Assembly: GCA_032358165.1 (NCBI GenBank)
Contig: JAALGY010000049.1
Span: 310,001-374,000, forward strand
Length of the DNA: 64,000 bases
Direction of reading: 5' to 3'
Source: Diplosphaera chodatii
Lineage: Eukaryota; Chlorophyta; Trebouxiophyceae; Prasiolales; Stichococcaceae
The position numbers were made by a program, and so were the translations under genes. A model generated the notes under the pieces. That model had not been told where the DNA came from. It worked only from the letters and a program-made list of their open reading frames with translations, and ran no database searches. Positions 49,153 through 60,357 of the stretch are shown here, in pieces. The stretch's first letter is position 1; each line of letters starts with the position of its first letter.

Positions 49153-52100
49153 ATGGCAGCAGAAGAGCTGCAGATCGCCGAGGACGAGCTGGCGGAGCAG
49201 CTGCAGCAACACAGCGAGGCGCTGCAGGGCATCCGGGAAGCGCTGCAGGCCGATCGTGACGATGTCGAGCTCGTGCAGGTAAGTGAGTTTTGCTAGCGGT
49301 ACATTTGGCGGTCTTGCAGCTGGAGATCAGACACCACAGCCTCGCGTTCACTGGGCAGCAGAAGGTCGAAGCCACAAATAGGTTTGCAGAGACGAGAGGC
49401 AACCCGAAGCTTCGTGCGCAGGTTGAAGCTGAGCTCGCAGCGGCGACTGCTGAGATCGAGGCGACGCTGCTGGAGCTGAAGTGCGAGCGGCTGCTGGCGC
49501 ATCTTGCGAGCAGCACTGACGCCGGCAACGGCGACGCCGCAGGGCCAGGTGCTGCATCCACCGCCGCAGATGCAGGCGTTGCATCGCCGGATGCTGAAGC
49601 GACTGTCCCCGGAGAGCTGCTACACAGCGCGGGGAACCACCCCGGTAACGTTCACATTGGCGAGGAGCATCCGCTGGGCGCTGCCCTGACCTGCAGCGCG
49701 TGCAACAGCTGACGTGTGTGCAGTCAGCAGCGGCCTGGGCTTAAGCCCGCGCAGGTGGCTGTGCAGGCAGATGATGCGTGTGACATGGCACGACATGCGG
49801 TGGGAAGCGTGTTCTGGTTGCCGCTCGCTGCAAACAGAACCGTGTGGCTGCCCAGGTGGGCGCTACCGCTTCCGCTTCATCGATGGCCACTGGCACGCGA
49901 GCCTGGTGGTGGCGCTGCAGCACCCAGGCAGCCTCCAAGAGCGGGAGACCGGCAGCGGGCGCCGCCTCGACAGGGGGCGCGCGCCGAGGGGAGGCGGTCA
50001 TGCGCTTCCTGCACCCCACGCAGCGCAGCATGCTGGGCGCCGTCCAGCTTCCCGCTTCCGCTCTGCAGGTGAGGACAGCTGTGCAAGGTGCTTGAAGCAA
50101 GTTTGCAAGGGTACACGCCACGCCTGGCACAAGGCTGCCAGACTGAGTACGGCAGCTGCAAGCAGGCAGGATGCTCAGTCTATCCTCATTGTTGCTGTAC
50201 AGCCGGACGATGGCAGGGCACAGGATGTCACACGGCTAGCGCCTGGAGACACATGCTTTGCGTAGCTCGCCGAGAACTCACATGAGTGGGGGATTGATCG
50301 CGAGGCTATGGCAGCGGCAGATCAGCACGCAGCCAGCAGTGGTGCAGCCGTACAGCTGTGGGAAGAGGTCACCATCCTGAGCTTTCCACCACGGCGGCCA
50401 CACAGCACGAGTGGCTGCTGTAACAGACTCCGGCAGAACAGCAAGCGGTGCAGTCGATGACCTGATCGTGGCGCCCTTTGCGGACGAGCTATCTGGCGGC
50501 GACTCAGACGCACCGTCAGAGGGGCCCACGGGGTCCGACGAGGAGGATGGCGTGCGCTCTGGGGCCAGGGGGGCGTCCAGCAGCCAGCACGAGGAGTATT
50601 CAGCCGGCAGGGCCGGCGGTACCACATGACGGCGATGCTGAGCTGGATCCGGTGAGCTGCAACAGTCTGCAGGACACACAGCGTGTAGCAGCGATGCACA
50701 TGCGCAGCAGATCTGGCGGTCTGCTGGTTGATGTGGACACAAGTGTGATACGTCGGGCGCAGGTGCGTCTGGCAGAGGCGCAGGATGCAGGGGTAGCAGC
50801 AGAACGTGCGGTGGCTACAGCAGCAGCAGCAGCAGGTCGTCAGCCGGAGACCCTCACTTTTGCAGAGTGGGAGGTGAGCCACCCTGGGGCGCGACAGACC
50901 TGCCTCACGTGCTCCCTGGGGTCATCCTCATGAAGTGCATGTGTTTGCCCAGCCACTGGTGTTGAGGATGTTCACGCCTTTTATACACGGTGAAGATCAG
51001 CGCCCTGGAAGGGTCCGCTGGCACCGATCCATGCCTCTTGCAGCACGTCGGTTCAGCTGCCCTGCAGCATGTGTGCACCCGCGCTTGCAGGCGCATGAGC
51101 GCGGCGTGGGGTCCAGGATCATGGCAGCCATGGGCTTTGTCGCGGGCCGGGGCCTCGGCGAGGCCGGCGCCGGCATAGCTGCCCCGATCCAGGTGAGAGG
51201 CTGCTGTCCTGCATGCAATGCAGAGGCAGCACTCATGGCTTGTGTTCCCTTCACCTTTGGTGAAATGCAAAAGTTCCTGATATAGCATAGGGTGCAAGCA
51301 TCCGCGTCCATGGCAGGCACAGCCGAAAGAGAAAGCATTCGGCCTGGCATCACATGGCAGCATGATGTCTGCTCAGGCCCTGCCTGGGGGCTGGCACGCG
51401 TCCCGGTCTGCTCAGATGCATCAGCTCGACACGGCAGGTGACGGCGCTGCGGCCTGGGGCGGGGCTCGGGCTGCTGCCCAGCGCGACAGCAGAGGGCGCC
51501 CCGGCCGCCAAGAGGCAGAAGCGCGGCGCCAGGAAGGCGCGGGTGCGGAAGCACGCTGAGGCGCAGCATGCCAACAGGCGAGCCCAATGGCCTGTCACAT
51601 CAGCAGGGCCTGCCACAGCACGGGGCAGCTGTCGCCACACGCAGGCACCCCCTGCTGGCATGCAGTGCAGCATCTGCAGGCCTTGCGGTCAGCACCTGCC
51701 TACAGATCTTGAGGGCTGTCGCTGCAGGGAGGCGAACAGGGACGGGCACGCTGCAGCGGAGTCGAATGTGGCGCCCCGGGCCTGTTCGGCTTCATCAACA
51801 GCAGCCTGGGGGACCGCTCGGAGGCCGCCGCTGTCAGGCGCAGCGGTGCGGCGGCCGACCAGCAGCAGTCCTCACGCATTGGTGAGTACACATGCCCTCA
51901 GCTTGAACCCCAGCAGCGAACCCAGCTTTCCTGCGGTGCCTGTCTGCCAGCAGTACATCAGCCGACTTCACCCAACACAACGGGTGCTGACAACGGAACA
52001 GGGTGGCTGTCCTCCCTTTGCCCTCTGTATTTGGTCGCCCCACAACTCCAGTGAGCATGCGCTGCAGGCAGCCAGGCGTCATCGAAGCCGGCAGCCAGCA

Positions 52101-53320
52101 TCCGCAGGGCGCTGGCCGAGCAGCACCGGAGCGCCGACAAGCTGCGGGGCACCATTGCGCACCTGGAGGCGATGGCGCAGCGGCAGGCCAGGGACGCCGC
52201 CATGGCTCCGCAGGTGCAGTCTCGCGCCGGCCATGCTTCCTCGCTGTGCAGGTGCTTTATGTCTTGCTCAGCCGCCTGGGGATTGGGATCTGTGCAAGTG
52301 TACGCCGCCGTGTGCATGGCAACGTCCAGCCATCAGGACGTGCGTGATTGTGTTTGCTGAGCTCACAGTGCTCGTGGCACTCCAGCTTAGCAATCGCAAA
52401 GTCACACTTTTGCTCTGCTTACTGCTGCATCATGCGCCTGCAGCCTGGGCAGCATGCTGCGATGCTCACGCCGGCTCATATGCGGCTAGCCTGCGCGTCA
52501 AGTAGGGTCCGCGATGGTCGCGGGTGAAGGGCGCCTGGCTGTGGCGGCAGGCGCGAAGCATGGGAAGGTACACCATTGCTCACGTGTGCTGCCGTGCCAG
52601 CTGATGTACCTATCGCCTGCTGCCTTGTACACTCTGTCTGGCCAACACAAGCAGCAACGTGTTCATGTTGTACATGTTGGCCTCTGCAGTGTCTGCGTCG
52701 TCTCCACTCCGTGGAGACGCCTCGGCCGGTCCCTCAGCAGCAGTGATGGAAATGCTAGGTGATCTGGACGTCTCACCTATGCGCAGCGCCGTTCAGGTGC
52801 ACCTGCTGTGCTGCGGCCACGCTCCAAGTCAACCCCAGACTGCGCAGCTCATGGCGTTTGCCAACACACGTTCACGCATTGCACAAAGGCAGAATGCTGC
52901 CGCTGCAGGTGAAAACCAGGTTCCTGCCCGCTGCGCAACGCAGCCAGCAGCCTGGGTGCTGCATCTGCAGAGCTGCAGCTGGAAGGGTCTGTGCCCTGCC
53001 ATCCGCGCCGCGCCGCTTCGCAGCACTGCCAGGTGCGCTCGGTCAGCAGCAACCATGCTTGTGCAGCTGAAGGCCGCCTGAGCAGTGCACGCCCGAGACG
53101 ACAGCCAGACACTATGTGACCCAGCAGGTACAGTCGATCAGCAACGCAGGAACTGCGCAGACTGTACTGCAAGGTACCTGACGAGCTCCTCCTCATGGCC
53201 AATGCCCAACACGTGAATGGGCAGCTATTGCTGCAGGTGGCCGCCAAGGCCGTCAGGGCAAAGTTTGAGGCCCAGGAGGTTGTGCGGAGGGGGGAGGGTG
53301 GTGACATGCACCATTGTGCA
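49153..53320 (+). pseudogene. Full-length but disrupted coiled-coil/Tudor/G-patch gene
   Basis: Order of parts matches plant C3H/G-patch proteins and animal ZGPAT (RNA-binding or transcription regulators): coiled coil (exons 49153-49278, 49422-49659; EIEATLLELKCERLLAHL), RYRFRFIDGHWHASLVVALQ, a Tudor-like part (50203 onward), an acidic stretch, a G-patch exon 51091-51192 (ERGVGSRIMAAMGF then GRGLGEAGAG), a basic NLS-like exon (AAKRQKRGARKARVRKH), LFGFINSSLGD, and a C-terminal coiled coil (SIRRALAEQHRSADKLRG). Compared with the 58.5-kb copy it has a TAG for CAG at 50263-50265, one extra T near 50383 and another near 50600, each breaking the frame. The terminal stop seen at 41319 is also lost. 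The CCCH zinc finger expected after the Tudor-proximal block is missing. I therefore call it a pseudogene, although separate short products are possible. Confidence 0.72.
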
Positions 53321-55240
53321 GAGCGCCCATCAGCAGGCATGCTGGCATGCATAGCGACAGCCAATGGCTGGGGCGAGTGCGTCCCAAGAGCGGCAGTGGG
53401 GACAGTCACAGAAGGGCAGCTGCGGGGTACATGGCAGCGTGCAACGCGCCGCAGCTGGCAGCTGGCGGTAGCAGTGCGCAGGACGCCGTAGCTGGGTGCC
53501 CAGCAGCTTCTTACAGTAGCAGGGTTGAGTGTGAAAGATAAGCGCCAGACGCCCGGCTCGTGATGGGTGTCATGTGCCTGCAGACTTGCTGTGCTACGCT
53601 GTTGTTGCCAGCGCATGGGTAGCCAGCTCAGTTGGCTCTCATCACCTGTGTTGTGTTTGGCTGCCTGGCCCTCACCTTCACTGCGCACCTGCCAGCGGGC
53701 TGCAAACACACATCTGAACAGGATGGTCTTGGCCGCAGCGAGCGGCCAAGCCCCGTGCCGACGCCGCTCCGCCACCGCCCTTGTGTCCATCTTGTGACAG
53801 TCGTGGCGGCATGCATGCGTGTGTCCCAGGTGTGCCGGCCGCGTCCGCAGTCAATGAAGTGGCACTAACTGCCTACCGCCCGAGGGCCCGCCCAAAGGCC
53901 CACAAAAGTTTCGGGGCCCATAAAATATCTTCTTGTGCAGGTGTGAGCCAAGCATGTTCTTCCCTACGTAAGCCCTGAGAGGGGGGATGAGGTGGGTGAC
54001 TCACCCTGATCCAGGCCGATCCTCGATGTTCAGACCACATTTCATCATTCGCCACTGCAGCATCAGGCTCAGTTCTCAATTTTCAATACTTGACGCGGGT
54101 ACGCAGTGCGGCACCGGGGACGAGCAACCCCTCGACTGTTGCTTCTGATCAGGTAAGTGCCGTGCTGCACTTTTGTCATGCCAAACAAGTTTCGCCTCTG
54201 CGCGCTCGCGCATGTGCAATTTTCCTGGGCATCAACAGTTTGATAAATAGATTGGGTATCATTGTGCATCATCGACTGCTGTGAACGCGGCGTCGCGGCT
54301 GTTGTTGCGTCGTGCGAATGCGGTTCCTCAGCTCGGTGCGAGACTGTCTGTGATATTTCGGTCGCGACTCGGTACGCCTGCAATGCTTATCACTTGAACG
54401 AGCTTCGCTGCTGATCCTGCGCCTTAGAGTCTGCGGCGGGCGTGATCGCGCGTGGCAGCAAGCTCGCTTTGGTAGCTACGCCGTGCCTGCGTGCCTCACG
54501 CAGGTGGCAACCAAATCGGGGCATTCGAGAAGCCCGGAAAGGGTCCGCTGTGACCCGTAGCTCTACCCCCGTCCGAACTGAACCACTGCCGCTCAGCGTG
54601 CCGTCCGTCTCAATGGCGCTGCTGGGGTCAGCTGCCCGGTGCCCGTTACACCCAGCAGTCACTCGCTGGCCAGTGACCTGAACGCAATGCTGTTCATGGT
54701 TTCATGCCGTCGGCTCGCGCGTGCGGGCGTTTGCATGCAGTATCGCAGTGTGCACGGTCGTCAGATAGGAGATCAGAGGTCTTGTCGTTCAGATTGGGAC
54801 CATGATCCCACTTTGTAACTGGCAGCCACCACATCGCTCGTGCACCCCGCAAAGCCTGTGATGACTGGGACAGGTTTCGTGCCACGATGTCCAGCTCCAC
54901 AAGCTGGTGAGCAGGGCCACAGCGGCAGACTGTTGAAGTCTGGTCAAATTCGCCATGGCTGCTTGTCCGTCGCAGCAAGATCTGGCTTCCCACGTCAAAA
55001 CGGTTCCCGAGTCGCCAATTTCGGTTGAATTGTCATCGATTCAACATTAATAGTGTGCAGTAGCTACGACACGCGGCGTGGCTAACTTCCGAGGTCCACA
55101 ACGATCGATGTGCGGTAGTGGCTTGGTCGTGGGTGGAGCTTGCTGACGATGTCGAGGTAGACTTATACGCGCGCAGGGATTTTCGAACTGGTCTTGAAGG
55201 TCAGTTGCCCGTCACCTATGTGCAGGTACAAGAGGTCACC
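53321..55240. other. Intergenic region before gene D
   Basis: The left part (about 53820-54010) resembles the duplicated spacer (GTGTCCCA, GTGTGAGCCAAGC, GGGGGGATGAGGTGGG) in a more divergent form. No exon is supported; a frame near 54442-54681 has no domain. Confidence 0.45.
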
Positions 55241-57684
55241 ATGCCGCGCTCTGCAGTCGTCCTGCTCCTCTCGTTGGCGCTGGGTGCGCAAAGTGCATGC
55301 TTGACAATGTTGCCGATCTGCCAGATGCTGCACCGTCGTCAGTCTGAGTACGGATTGTGCACCTAGCGGCACTACATTGGCGTGGCTCACGGAAATGCAA
55401 GGTCCCCTGCCTGCTGCATTGCAGGGTTGCTTGCGGTGGCGCACGCCAGCCGCGGGCTGCTGGACGACGAGCACGAGCACAAGAAGAAATGCCACCCCAC
55501 CGAGCACCAGCAGCCGTGAGTCAGATCGGTCGTTGCTGTCTGCGCTATTGATTTACCTATCTGCTTGTTGCAACCTTGCCCTATGATGCATGCCCGTCGC
55601 GTCGTTGCCGCCACTGAGGTTCCATCTTTGTGTGCCAGCACCCGCTGCGTCTTGCAGTAATTGCACCCGTGCGCGTGCATAGCATGATGATGACAGCGAT
55701 GTCAGTAACCTAATGGGCCAGTCACCATGGTCTGCAGGTGCCCCAAGGGCAAGGTCAAGGACTGCTTCCATACCGAGCCCCACCCGCACCATTACTACGC
55801 CAAGGTGGCGCCTTTGCTCGCTCATGACTCCCAATCTAGATAATCATGCGGGCTTCTGTTACTGTTTCCCTGCGCACGCTCTGCTTCTGTTTGCATCGTA
55901 GTCCTGCCATGCAGTTGTGTTGCACGCTTACTGCTAATGCAGAGTGCGGGTACCCTGCAATCTAGTTGCTGTTCGGGCTGCCTTGTCATACTATGGCCAG
56001 CACACGCATCAGGCAGCATCGATGCTACTGCATTGCATGTGCCCTGCGGTCGAGTCAACCCGCAGACGGGTCCTGCTGCCATTATGACCCAGAAGTGCAG
56101 CTCACTGCGCAGCAAGAATTGCTGAGCGACCGCGAGCTGACCTGCCACTCAGCTCCACCGTCGATTCCGTGCATGCAGGTGTCCAAGAAGCATTGCTTCA
56201 ACGACGAGCACAGCAAGAACTCCTATGTATTCTCCTACACCAACAAGGAGGGCCATCCCGCGTGCACTGATGGGTGCGGCACCATATCAGCTGCCGCTAC
56301 CCATATACATCTGCAAAGCCACCGTCAGGCTGCACAGCCATGCCTTGCGCGCATTGCATTGCAGCAGCCTGCGGTCTGTCCGCGGTCTGCAGCAACAAGC
56401 AGCAAGTGTGGCTTGCTGGCCCCGAGCGAGCCTGCAGTGCTGCGCTGTGCCGCCGCCCGGCCGCCCCATGCTGCGCAGCTTCATGCCGGTGCTGCGCTTC
56501 TGTGTTGTGAGTCTGCCGCCGGCTGGTGTGCAGGTACCACTTGTACGCCAAGTGCAACACATACGTGAAGCTGTACATCGTCGACGCCAAGTACTACAAC
56601 AAGAACGGCCAGAAGGTGTGCCATATACACCAGCTGCACTGCCTTGCAACTTGCCTGCTGCTACTGCTGCTGCGTCCCTCCGCACAGGCTGCTCCGTTGA
56701 CAGTGTCCGACTATTGCAGTTTGCAGCAAGACATGTCGTGTTACATGTGCAGTTTGATGTCAACACGTAACTACAGTGGCAGGCCATGCTGGTGACTGAA
56801 TATCCAGTGCATTCCAGTGCAAATTGTGTCGGACCTGCAGTACTATGTGCCCAAGGAATGCAAGGACAAGTGCAAGGACTACGAGCCCTGCAGCGTTTGC
56901 AAGTATAAGTCGGTGAGTCCTGCCTCTGCACACGGGACAGCATATGTGGGAACGCACAATGGCAGATGCCATGCCATTGGCAGCAGCAGCCACTCCGTGG
57001 TGGTCCCAGCATGTTGCTTGACAAACGCACACAGCTGCCAATAGCACCATCTGCCTTGGACCCCTTTTGCAGCCTCCCGTTTGCATGCGAGAACAGCTGC
57101 CATCGCTGCCACATGTCGTGGCTGAGCAACACAGTCATCCGTAGCTAGGCAACATGCTCGCTCTCTCTCCAACGGATGGAGCAACAACGCCTACGACTGA
57201 CGTACGCTCTTGCTGGTGCATCCGCGCAGTTCAAGGTCGAGTGCGAGGAGGACAAGGTGCACAAGCCGAAGGACCCACCCAAGGGAGGCAAGCACGACGA
57301 GCACGACGAGGACGAGGGCAAGGTGCGCCTGCAAGTCCTCAAACAGTATGATAATTGCAGATGCCCAATGGTGCTGCTGGGCATGCATGGCTGTGCGACC
57401 TGCGGTCAAGCTGTGTGTGTACCGCCTATCTAGCTAGCCTAGCTCGCTAAGCTCACCGTCGCACAGCGACATATGCCACCGCCCCTAACTGGCCGAGCAT
57501 TGTGAGCGCATGGCTGTGCCCTGCACACGCAAAATAAAAAACAGTGTCAGCGCGGCTTTGTTGACCGCTTCTGATGGAGTCGCCGTGCTTGCCGAGCATC
57601 CTGCTATTGCACGCAGCAGCGCCCATCGACGGGAATTTCTTGATCCTTGTGTGGTGTCTGGCATAGGAGGAGGATCACGATTAG
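55241..57684 (+). CDS. Gene D: one-module secreted protein with short acidic tail
   Basis: Paralogue of C, 186 aa, exons 55241-55283, 55425-55515, 55738-55804, 56179-56273, 56534-56615, 56841-56912, 57230-57322, 57667-57684; phases close. The signal peptide is MPRSAVVLLLSLALG with cleavage after AVAHA. The module has CPKGKVKDCFHTEPHPH, SKKHCFNDEHSKNSY, YAKCNTYVKLYIVDAKYYN and PKECKDKCKDYEPCSVC. Exon 5 and its donor side are almost identical to gene C, suggesting recent exchange. The tail exon is His/Asp/Glu/Lys-rich (KGGKHDEHDEDEGK) and not tandemly repeated. The last exon reads EEDHD then TAG. The ancestral frame continues DKRKYKH to TGA at 57705-57707, so the tail has been shortened by a nonsense change. 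TGTAA lies near 57974. Confidence 0.86.
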
Positions 57685-57707
57685 GACAAGCGCAAGTACA
57701 AACACTG

Positions 57708-58467
57708 AGCAAGGCCGATGAGCCATGTGCCGCTGGCGATTTTGAACACCCTCTGCTTTGGACACTCGTCGTCGGGCTGCCCCGACACACAGCATCGCAT
57801 CCACTCACAGCAGCGTTTTCCCACTCACTCACAGCTGCCTGCGCATCATACCTCATTGAGCGGATGATTTCATGTTTGTTGGTTTGATGCTTTGGGTGTG
57901 AGTACATGTACACAGATCATTTGCTTTGATCATGGTGATCGAGCTTGTGCTGATGTTGTGCATGCCTCCTCCCACTGTAAAGTTTTTGCTGCTTGCTGCA
58001 TGCCCGAAAGCTGTGCAGTGCATACTGATCTTCTGTAGCTGCTGGCACATGAGCGCATCATCTCAAGTCAGGATGGCGCCAGTTGCGGAGCCGATGTTTG
58101 CAGCAGCTCACAGCGGGTGTAGTAGTTCTGCATTCACAGCATAGGAGGCCCTGCAGCACCCTCACCTGATGCAACTGGCTGGGTCTCAGGTGCAAATACA
58201 TCACTGGCAAGCGCGCAAGCCTGTAGTCGTTGCCTGCAGACTCGAGATCAAGCACTCAGCAGTTGACAGGGAGCTGTGCCGAGAAAGGCCGATGTTCCAT
58301 CGACTGCAACGCAGCATGATCATGTGTCCGGGAAAGCTTGCGATGTGGACCGATGACTGCTGCAAAAGCTTCGCCATCTCGTAAAGCAGCACAATCTTCG
58401 TGCATGCCAAGGTGTTGGTCAGGGTGGTCGTTGCAACCATTGAGACCATCCGAGCATCTGCGCAGCA
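57708..58467. other. Intergenic region between gene D and G-patch copy 3
   Basis: Holds the gene D 3' UTR and a stretch (58145-58460) similar to 48810-49150, as expected if gene D plus the following G-patch copy are a duplicate of gene C plus its follower. No exon is supported. Confidence 0.5.
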
Positions 58468-60357
58468 ATGGCAGCAGAAGAGCTGCAGATTGCCGAGGAT
58501 GAGCTGACGGAGCAGCTGCAGCAGCACGTGGAGGCGCTTCAGGGCGTCCGGGAAGCGCTGCAGGCTGATTGTGGGAACTTCGAGCTCGTGCAGGTGAAGC
58601 TTGTCAGCAGCATGTGTGCGGTCTTGCAGTTGGCAGTCAGTCACAACGGCCTCATGCTCCTCGGCTGCACAAGATTAACTATATACATGGGGTTTCTACA
58701 GACCGAGTAGTAACCCAATGCATCGTGCGCAGGCTGAAGCTAAGCTCGCAGCGGCGCCCGCTGAGATCGAGGCCACGCTGCTGGAGCTGAAGCGCGAACG
58801 GTTGCTGGCGCAGCTGGCGAGCAGCACTGGCGCCGCTGATGGCAATGCTGCAGGACTCGGCGATGACCGTCCTGTCGAAGACGAAGGCGTTCAGCCGCCG
58901 AATGCTGCAGCGGCTGTCTCTGGCGAACTGCCATGCAGCACCGCGGACAACCACAGAGATGTCCGCATCGGTGAGGAGGGTCCGGATGTCCATGACCTGC
59001 AGTGCATGTCACGGGTGAAGTGTGGGCATTCAGCAGCGATACGAACCCGAGGTCGTGCTAGCAGGTGGTCGTGCAGTCTAGATCTGCCACATGACATGGC
59101 CTAGACACACGTGGTGGGAGCACATTCTGCTTGTGGCAGCTCACACACATGTCAGTGATCCCACAGGAGGGCGCTATCGCTTCCGCTTCGTTGATGGGCA
59201 CTGGCACGCCGGCCTGGTGGTGGCGCTGAAGCACCTGGGCAGCCTCCAGGAGCGGGAGACCGGCAGCGGCGCCGCCTCGGCAGGAGGCGGTCGTGCGCTT
59301 CCTGCACCCCACGCAGCACGGCATGCTCGGCGGCGTCCAGCTTCCTGCATCCGCCCTGCAGGTCAGGACAGTTGTGCAAGGTGGTTGGACGGTCAAAACA
59401 GGTCTGCGAGGGTGCACGCCACACCTGGCACAAGGCTGCCACAACGAGTAGGGCAGCTGCAGCAGCCAGGGTGCTCAGTCTGTCTTCATGTTTGTGCATT
59501 GCTGTGCAGCCGGACCATGGCAGGGCGCAGGATGTCACACAGCTGGCGCCCGGGGATACGTGCTTTGCGCAGCTCGCCGGGGACTCTTCGAGCTCAGGAG
59601 CTGCCAGCGTTCCAGTGTTGATGGCAGAGCAGCATTCCCCCGACAGCCATGCAGCCGATCAGCTGTGGGAGGAGGCCACCATCCTCAGCTTCCACCATGG
59701 CGGCCACACAGCACAAGTGGCTGCCGTGACAGACCCAGGCAGGACAGCAAGCGTCGCAGTTGATGATCTGATCGTGACGCCCTTTGCGGACGACCCCTCT
59801 GGCAGCGGCTCTGACACGGCGTCAGATGGGGTCATGGGCTCCGATGAGGAGGAGGATCTGCGCTTCATAGGCAGGGGGACGTCCAGCAGCCAGCACGAGG
59901 AGTATCAGCCGGCAGTGCCGGCGATTCCGCATGACGGCGACGCTGAATTGGATCCGGTGAGAGCCAGCAGCCTGCGGGATGCGCAATGTGCTGCAGCGCT
60001 GCTATGGTTCCGGCAGTTTGCACCATGTGCTTGCAAGGCAAGCAGCACTGCTTTGGAACAAAACCTGACCATCTGCTGATAACAGAAGCAAGCTCCATGC
60101 GTATGTCGGCGCAGGTGCGTCTGGCAGAGGCGCAGGATGCACGGGCAGCAGGCGGTTGTGGGGCGCATGGCAGCGAGCATTGCACCGCTGCTGGCGCCCG
60201 GCGGCGGCAGGCTCTAGGCGCACACAGCTTTGCACCCAGCAGCTTCGTTGCTACAGTGGCAGCATGGAATGTCCAGAGCCACAGACGTTACATTTACGAT
60301 GTGGTCTCGTGCCTGTCGTCCTGCCTGCCATGCTGTTGCGCCCACTGTATGCTGTGA
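58468..60357 (+). CDS. 5' half of a coiled-coil/Tudor gene, G-patch deleted
   Basis: Second N-terminal copy of the ZGPAT/C3H-G-patch type gene. Supported exons: 58468-58593 (MAAEELQIAEDELTEQLQQH), 58733-58970 (EIEATLLELKRERLLAQL), from 59167 (GGRYRFRFVDGHWHAGLVVA, then in another frame AVVRFLHPTQHGML), 59510-59956 (Tudor-like LWEEATILSFHHGGHTAQV and VDDLIVTPFADDPSGSGSD, acidic end) and 60115-60357. No stop or frameshift is seen in the 149-codon Tudor exon, unlike the 49.1-kb copy. A small intron or frame change between 59215 and 59285 is unresolved and shared by both copies. After VRLAEAQDARAAG the homology jumps to the spacer that follows the 41.3-kb tail, so the G-patch, nuclear-localisation and C-terminal coiled-coil parts are deleted and the frame ends in spacer sequence at 60355-60357. 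It may be a truncated gene or an early pseudogene. Confidence 0.65.
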
